The notes under the pieces were generated by a model. That model saw nothing but the letters and a program-made list of their open reading frames with translations, searched no databases and was not told the origin of the DNA. Below are positions 59,810 through 64,000 of a DNA stretch of 64,000 nt, piece after piece. This DNA comes from Dolomedes plantarius (lineage: Eukaryota; Arthropoda; Arachnida; Araneae; Dolomedidae), in the NCBI GenBank assembly GCA_907164885.2, contig OU015499.1, forward strand, positions 145,176,654 through 145,240,653, written 5' to 3'. The translations under genes and the position numbers were made by a program. The first letter of the stretch is position 1. The number at the start of each line of letters is the position of its first letter.

Positions 59810-60060
59810 AATTAAATGCTCTAGCGCATTTGTCACGCCTTTTCCTAACTTTTAACCAATTAAACCCTACTACGATCACATGACGAGATAAGTTTATATA
59901 AGGTTTGGTATCACGTACATGTAGCGCTTATTTGATTTGTAAGTTGCCCCGAGAAGTTGTATTGTGTATCTTAAAAATAAAGATGTAAATTAATTAACGT
60001 TGTGGTGTTTTATGTGTCCGAGGTTGAGATGAAAAGCGGGAAAGAAAATTAAACATATGT
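59810..60060 (+). mobile_element. LTR-like promoter module, plus orientation
   Basis: CTAGCGCAT (59820), GATCACATG (59874), a TATA box in GTTTATATAAG (59892-59902) and AATAAA near 59976 occur in LTR order. The same motifs occur in the same order on the minus strand at 60453-60250, so both derive from one family. LTR ends and target duplications were not found. Confidence 0.45.
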
Positions 60061-60109
60061 GATGCACGGCCGGGCGACAAGTCATCCATCTTTACCTCAA
60101 AAAGAAATA

Positions 60110-60490
60110 CCACTCAGGCCTTCCTTCGTTGGCCCGCGCCCGTGCCATTACATATATATATGGCCGGAGATGGCCGGAGCCGGCATATCACATCGGGAAT
60201 AAACGTAGTCGTATTCAAGAATACAATTATCTTTTCACGTCTGCAAATACTTTTATTTATCCATTCTTTATCATCGATGACAGAGGTTTATTAGGCAACA
60301 GTGCCACGCCAAAATCTGCTCTTCGAGGTATGCTGGAACTTATATAAACTTTATGAGCGTCTTGCCATGTGATCACAAGTCTATAGCCATTGGCTGAAAC
60401 TATGACTCTGATGTCAGAGGTGACGTATTATTGTTACGTAAAGATGCGCTAGAAATTATATTTTTTGAGGGGACGCTGCCCATGCTTTGT
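60110..60490 (-). mobile_element. LTR-like promoter module, minus orientation
   Basis: On the minus strand: CTAGCGCAT (60452), GTGATCACATGG (near 60376), GTTTATATAAG (60350-60340) and AATAAA (near 60258). The arrangement mirrors 59810-60060 and the two modules converge. The short open frame at 60129 is incidental. Confidence 0.45.
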
Positions 60491-63345
60491 TCTTGGAATC
60501 AGAAGCGAAAATAGCTCAATCGCGACAACGCCCAAGGCAATTTAGAATTTGAATTGAATATAGGGGTTTTTATGTTATAGAATATCCCCCCCCCGTCCAA
60601 GAAGAGGCTGACCAACAATGCCTGCATTGGAGGACAGACTCACCCGGCCATGTGAGGAAAATGGGCGTCGACCACAAATTTGGAAAAGTTTGAAAAGGAA
60701 CATATGTTTTAAGTTATTTTAGTATGATGATCACATGACAAGACATTGCACATTTCAATATTGAATACACAAAACTACACTAATGATTTACTAATTTATG
60801 AACACAACAAAAGCAAAAAAATTATAGTAATTAATGATAAATTATAGAAAATTGTAACTTATGTAAATTTCTTCTTATATTGTTGCTTTGAAAAAATTTA
60901 AATTTAAAAATGCATTTATCATCAACTGAAAACAATGTTGAACAGAGCGTTAAAAAATCTGGAATAAGTTAACGAATAATTTTCAATTAAAGTTAAATTG
61001 CAAAAAAAATTTTTAAAGATCACGTGATGAGATGACAGAACAACAGTATTAGATTTACTGAAAAATATATATAAAAATCCCTAAAAAGAAATACACATAA
61101 TATTAAATTGAAGATTCTACCTAATCATCAACTGAAAATTCCTGTGCAGGGCGGGTCCTCCCTACACAACAAAATCTCAGCAGGAAATCAATTAAATCTT
61201 CTTTAAAAAATTTTAAAATTACTAAAAAAATTACTTGAAAAATATATTGTAAATACACATTGTAAAAATACACTTTAAAATATAGTAGTGATCGACCTGG
61301 ACAACTGACAAAATAACGAAAAAAAAATCCCTTTCTAAATGTAAACACAAAACACACAAAAAAACTCCTATTCTTGTAGAATAACAACAAAATTATACAA
61401 ATGTAATTACGAGATCAAAAAAAAACACACAGAAGGGTAGCAAAAAAAAATGACAATGGATCTCAGATTTCCTTAATCAGTAATCAAAAATACACAACAT
61501 ATGAAATTATTAAACACACAATAATAAAATATCTTGGTTTTTAAAAGTATGAAATCGATATTAGCACCACAAATCTATTTTATTTAAGTGTCAAATTTAT
61601 CCATTACTTTTAGTAATTTAATTTTAATATTCAAGTTTCAATACAAGATACTATCCACAAAAATACCATTCTATAACTCTAAATTATTCTTTCTTTTCTT
61701 ATATAACATTTTGGTATGAATCCTCGCTGTAAAGTTCCTAAATATTCATCATTTGTATTCAGTATCTCAAAACATATCTCTCATTATAATATTCTCTTTT
61801 ATATTTATTTATTATTCTTCATTATTTCTATTTCGAGAATTTTCTGGGGCGGATGAACCAAATATAACATACAATGGTTTTTTAATTCTCCAATTGTGGT
61901 TTTTTGGCACCCTAAGGTCATGTTATAAAGACGTTCCGTTTATATGAAAACCGTAAAACGCCTTTTAACTGTCGACTAAAACCTCCGGAAATCTCCTTTA
62001 CTTAAATTCGTAGAACTATTCACGAGGGATCAACATCAAATGTAATATGTCAAGCAATATACCTAAATTATAAAACTTTCTTGATGTCTGAAATAATTAC
62101 TAAGTTATCCATGCAGATATTTTCCAAAATCAAAACTGCAAACATCAGATGTTTAGATTTAGAAAGCTCCATTTGAAAACCGCAAAAATTCTAGGTTAAA
62201 TGAATTGGAATAAGTTAGGTTCTTTTTGTGACTGTTTATCAGATTACCGCTGACAAATCAAATTTATAGTCGAAATGGCGTCCAAACGCTCCTCTGTTTA
62301 CACAAAATGCGCGCCGGAACACGGAAGTGAGTTAATTTTAACGTATTTTTTTTCTATTTTCTCTACGCGACGATTTTGAACTGGGTGCGAACAACCAAGT
62401 ATTTATAGAGTTGCTACACTCATTTGACGTTTCAATTTAACATAACCAAAGATTATTACTTTTCTTAAAACACTAAAATATTCAGTACTAGAAAAAGAAC
62501 ACAGAAATATTATAAAAATTATACAGAAAACACACACTTAAATCATTTTATCAAATATAAGTTTCAAAATTTCCTTTAGTGCAATCCAAAATAAAAACAA
62601 AACATTCATTTTACTGAATTCAGCTCAATAGTCAAATGAATCTTCTGAGAACATGAATTTGTTAATTTTTCTGTTCACAAATGGAAATAGTGTCAGTTTA
62701 TTATTATTCATTATTTCAAATTCTTATATTTCCACAACAAATCTTCTATTTTATTAAATCTGACACATCCATTTAGGTATAACCATCTCTAAGCATTATC
62801 CTTCTCATTAAATATTTTCAAGAAATCACGTAAGACTTTACCTTTATAATATGAACAATATACACTTAAAATTCTATCAAAATGTAAATCAAAATTAAAT
62901 ACTTTATCAACTCAACATATAAACACAAAAATCAAATAAGAGAAACAAAAAAGGTCATCAGTTCTGAAGATCAAAATTTGTAGTAAATTATTCAAAAATT
63001 TTCTCAATCTCAAACTATTAATTACATAATTTATAAAACGTGCTTACCTGTTGAAGTGGTACTCACAAAAATTCTGTTATTATTATAACTATTATTATTT
63101 AATTATTTTCAAATTACTTCTATGTATTTTTTTTTCATTAATTTTACCCATTTACTTTCCCCGACACATACAAATTATCTTTTCTTCTTAAAATTTCTTT
63201 ATCGCTGCGTGCTCCTCTGCCGAAAGTCCTGTACGGTGAACAATGTCCTTTCCGAAGTAAAGTTTGTAACATTTGCAGGAATAACTCTTAGGCAAAGTTT
63301 TCTCAATTCGGCAACACAGCGGAGTTCCATCTAAGAAAGTTTCTG
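60491..63345. other. AT-rich, no recognised gene
   Basis: A C run (60585-60596) is followed by a short less AT-rich patch to 60690. The rest is AT-rich with only short incidental frames. GC-richer patches at 61850-62000 and 62270-62340 show nothing recognisable. Confidence 0.4.
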
Positions 63346-63750
63346 TCAAATTAACGATCGTAGCACCAATGTTTTCAAAAGCATTGTTATCCGAGCTGGT
63401 TGTATCGAGTGACTCGAAAAATGTCCGTCGACCAGTTCGACAAGCCGTCTACAAGCGAAAATTTTCTTCGGACGGTACTCGCAGTTTGGGAACCATTGAT
63501 CAGCAGAGTTCATTTCTCCTCCCATCGCAATAGCTCTTTTATTCAAAGATAAATGGTGAAGAGATGATATGGAACTTGACTGAAGTTGTTCGTAATCAAA
63601 CATCACCGTAGGAGCTGAAATATTCCACTTGTAAAATAGAAATTCGTTTAGATCGGAGCTCCCACAAGTCTGGACTAAGGACGCCGCAGACTGATCTTGT
63701 ACCCACAATCGTGGGAATCCTTTGGCATCATCTCGCTGGCGTCGAAGGGA
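63346..63750 (-). other. Less AT-rich open frame, unrecognised
   Basis: About 135 codons are open on the minus strand, e.g. 'SSDLNEFLFYKWNISAPTV' and 'NSADQWFPNCEYRPKK'. Composition is more balanced than its surroundings, so it may be a host or retroelement exon. The hAT terminus at 63764 interrupts its upstream side. No family is recognised. Confidence 0.25.
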
Positions 63751-63763
63751 CGAAACACTAAAC

Positions 63764-64000
63764 CAGAGGTCGCCAAAGTGGTCTATATAGACCCCCAGGG
63801 GTCTATTTAACAAAAATTAAAATATGATTAAAATATGATTATTTTAATCTGATGGGGGTTTGCAGGCAAAGCAGAACGCAATTCCAGTGTTACGTATTTT
63901 TTGACGTATTACAATTGTATATTATACTAATTTATTTTTAATTTATTTATAGAACCCTAATTGAAAAATGGCAGCTTCAGTGTCTAAAAAGAAATGTCGG
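63764..64000 (+). mobile_element. hAT element (ZBED5/SCAND3-like group), 5' end
   Basis: Starts CAGAGGTCGCCAAAGTGGTC, matching the terminus at 39703 in reverse complement, and continues into 'gacccccaggggtctat', a subterminal palindrome typical of this hAT group. A pyrimidine-rich stretch ending TAG (63950) looks like a splice acceptor before the start codon. The element runs off the window. Confidence 0.6.
63968..64000 (+). CDS. hAT transposase, first codons (partial)
   Basis: ATG at 63968 followed by 'AASVSKKKCR' up to the window edge. Short basic N-termini like this precede the BED-type finger in ZBED5/SCAND3-like hAT proteins. The position inside the 5' end of a hAT element supports the call; eleven codons alone cannot prove it. 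Confidence 0.45.
   Translation, partial: MAASVSKKKCR

Overview
The window looks like an arthropod nuclear genome segment (insect or arachnid; the sequence alone does not settle which). It is AT-rich with long TA microsatellites, and apart from one zinc-finger gene almost every recognisable coding stretch is transposon-derived. The mix of BEL/Pao, maT and DD36E Tc1 elements, piggyBac, PIF/Harbinger, hAT, pogo/Tigger, Helitrons and spliced transposase exons with GT-AG signals fits an arthropod. No bacterial-style operon, rRNA gene or CRISPR array is present.

Layout. 1-11.6 kb is a tandem segmental duplication (copy A 1-6235, copy B 7432-11586). Each copy carries the last Harbinger transposase exon, a LINE ORF2 tail and a BEL/Pao integrase fragment. 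Copy A alone holds a 2.05 kb Tigger element and copy B keeps the empty TA site. 11.6-22.9 kb is AT-rich, with inverted repeats, hairpins, a tRNA-derived SINE and decayed hAT and DDE1 transposases. 22.9-24.2 kb is a complete maT (DD37D) transposon with an open transposase. 24.9-27.4 kb holds an LTR-like unit and a piggyBac remnant containing a solo LTR. 29.1-31.2 kb is a 20-finger C2H2 gene followed by decayed fingers. 33.6-35.3 kb is a pseudogene of an unnamed family. 35.8-39.7 kb is a three-level nest: a DD36E Tc1 element lies in the intron of a Harbinger-type element that carries a MADF/BESS-like gene, and that element lies in a hAT transposase. 40.6-49.9 kb is a dense pile of Helitrons, Tc1, pogo and mariner elements, TA microsatellites, a 93-bp-arm hairpin and a small MITE. 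50.0-57.2 kb is a satellite of 39 units (mostly 185 bp) with higher-order structure. 57.4-64 kb holds a Helitron 5' end, hAT termini, two inverted LTR-like promoter modules, AT-rich DNA, and the first codons of a hAT transposase running off the right edge.

Working together. The only clear host-type gene is the C2H2 array, a probable DNA-binding regulator. The open maT transposase is the one element that could still act, on its own 22-bp ends and on matching non-autonomous copies. The other elements are mainly informative as insertion-order and age markers.
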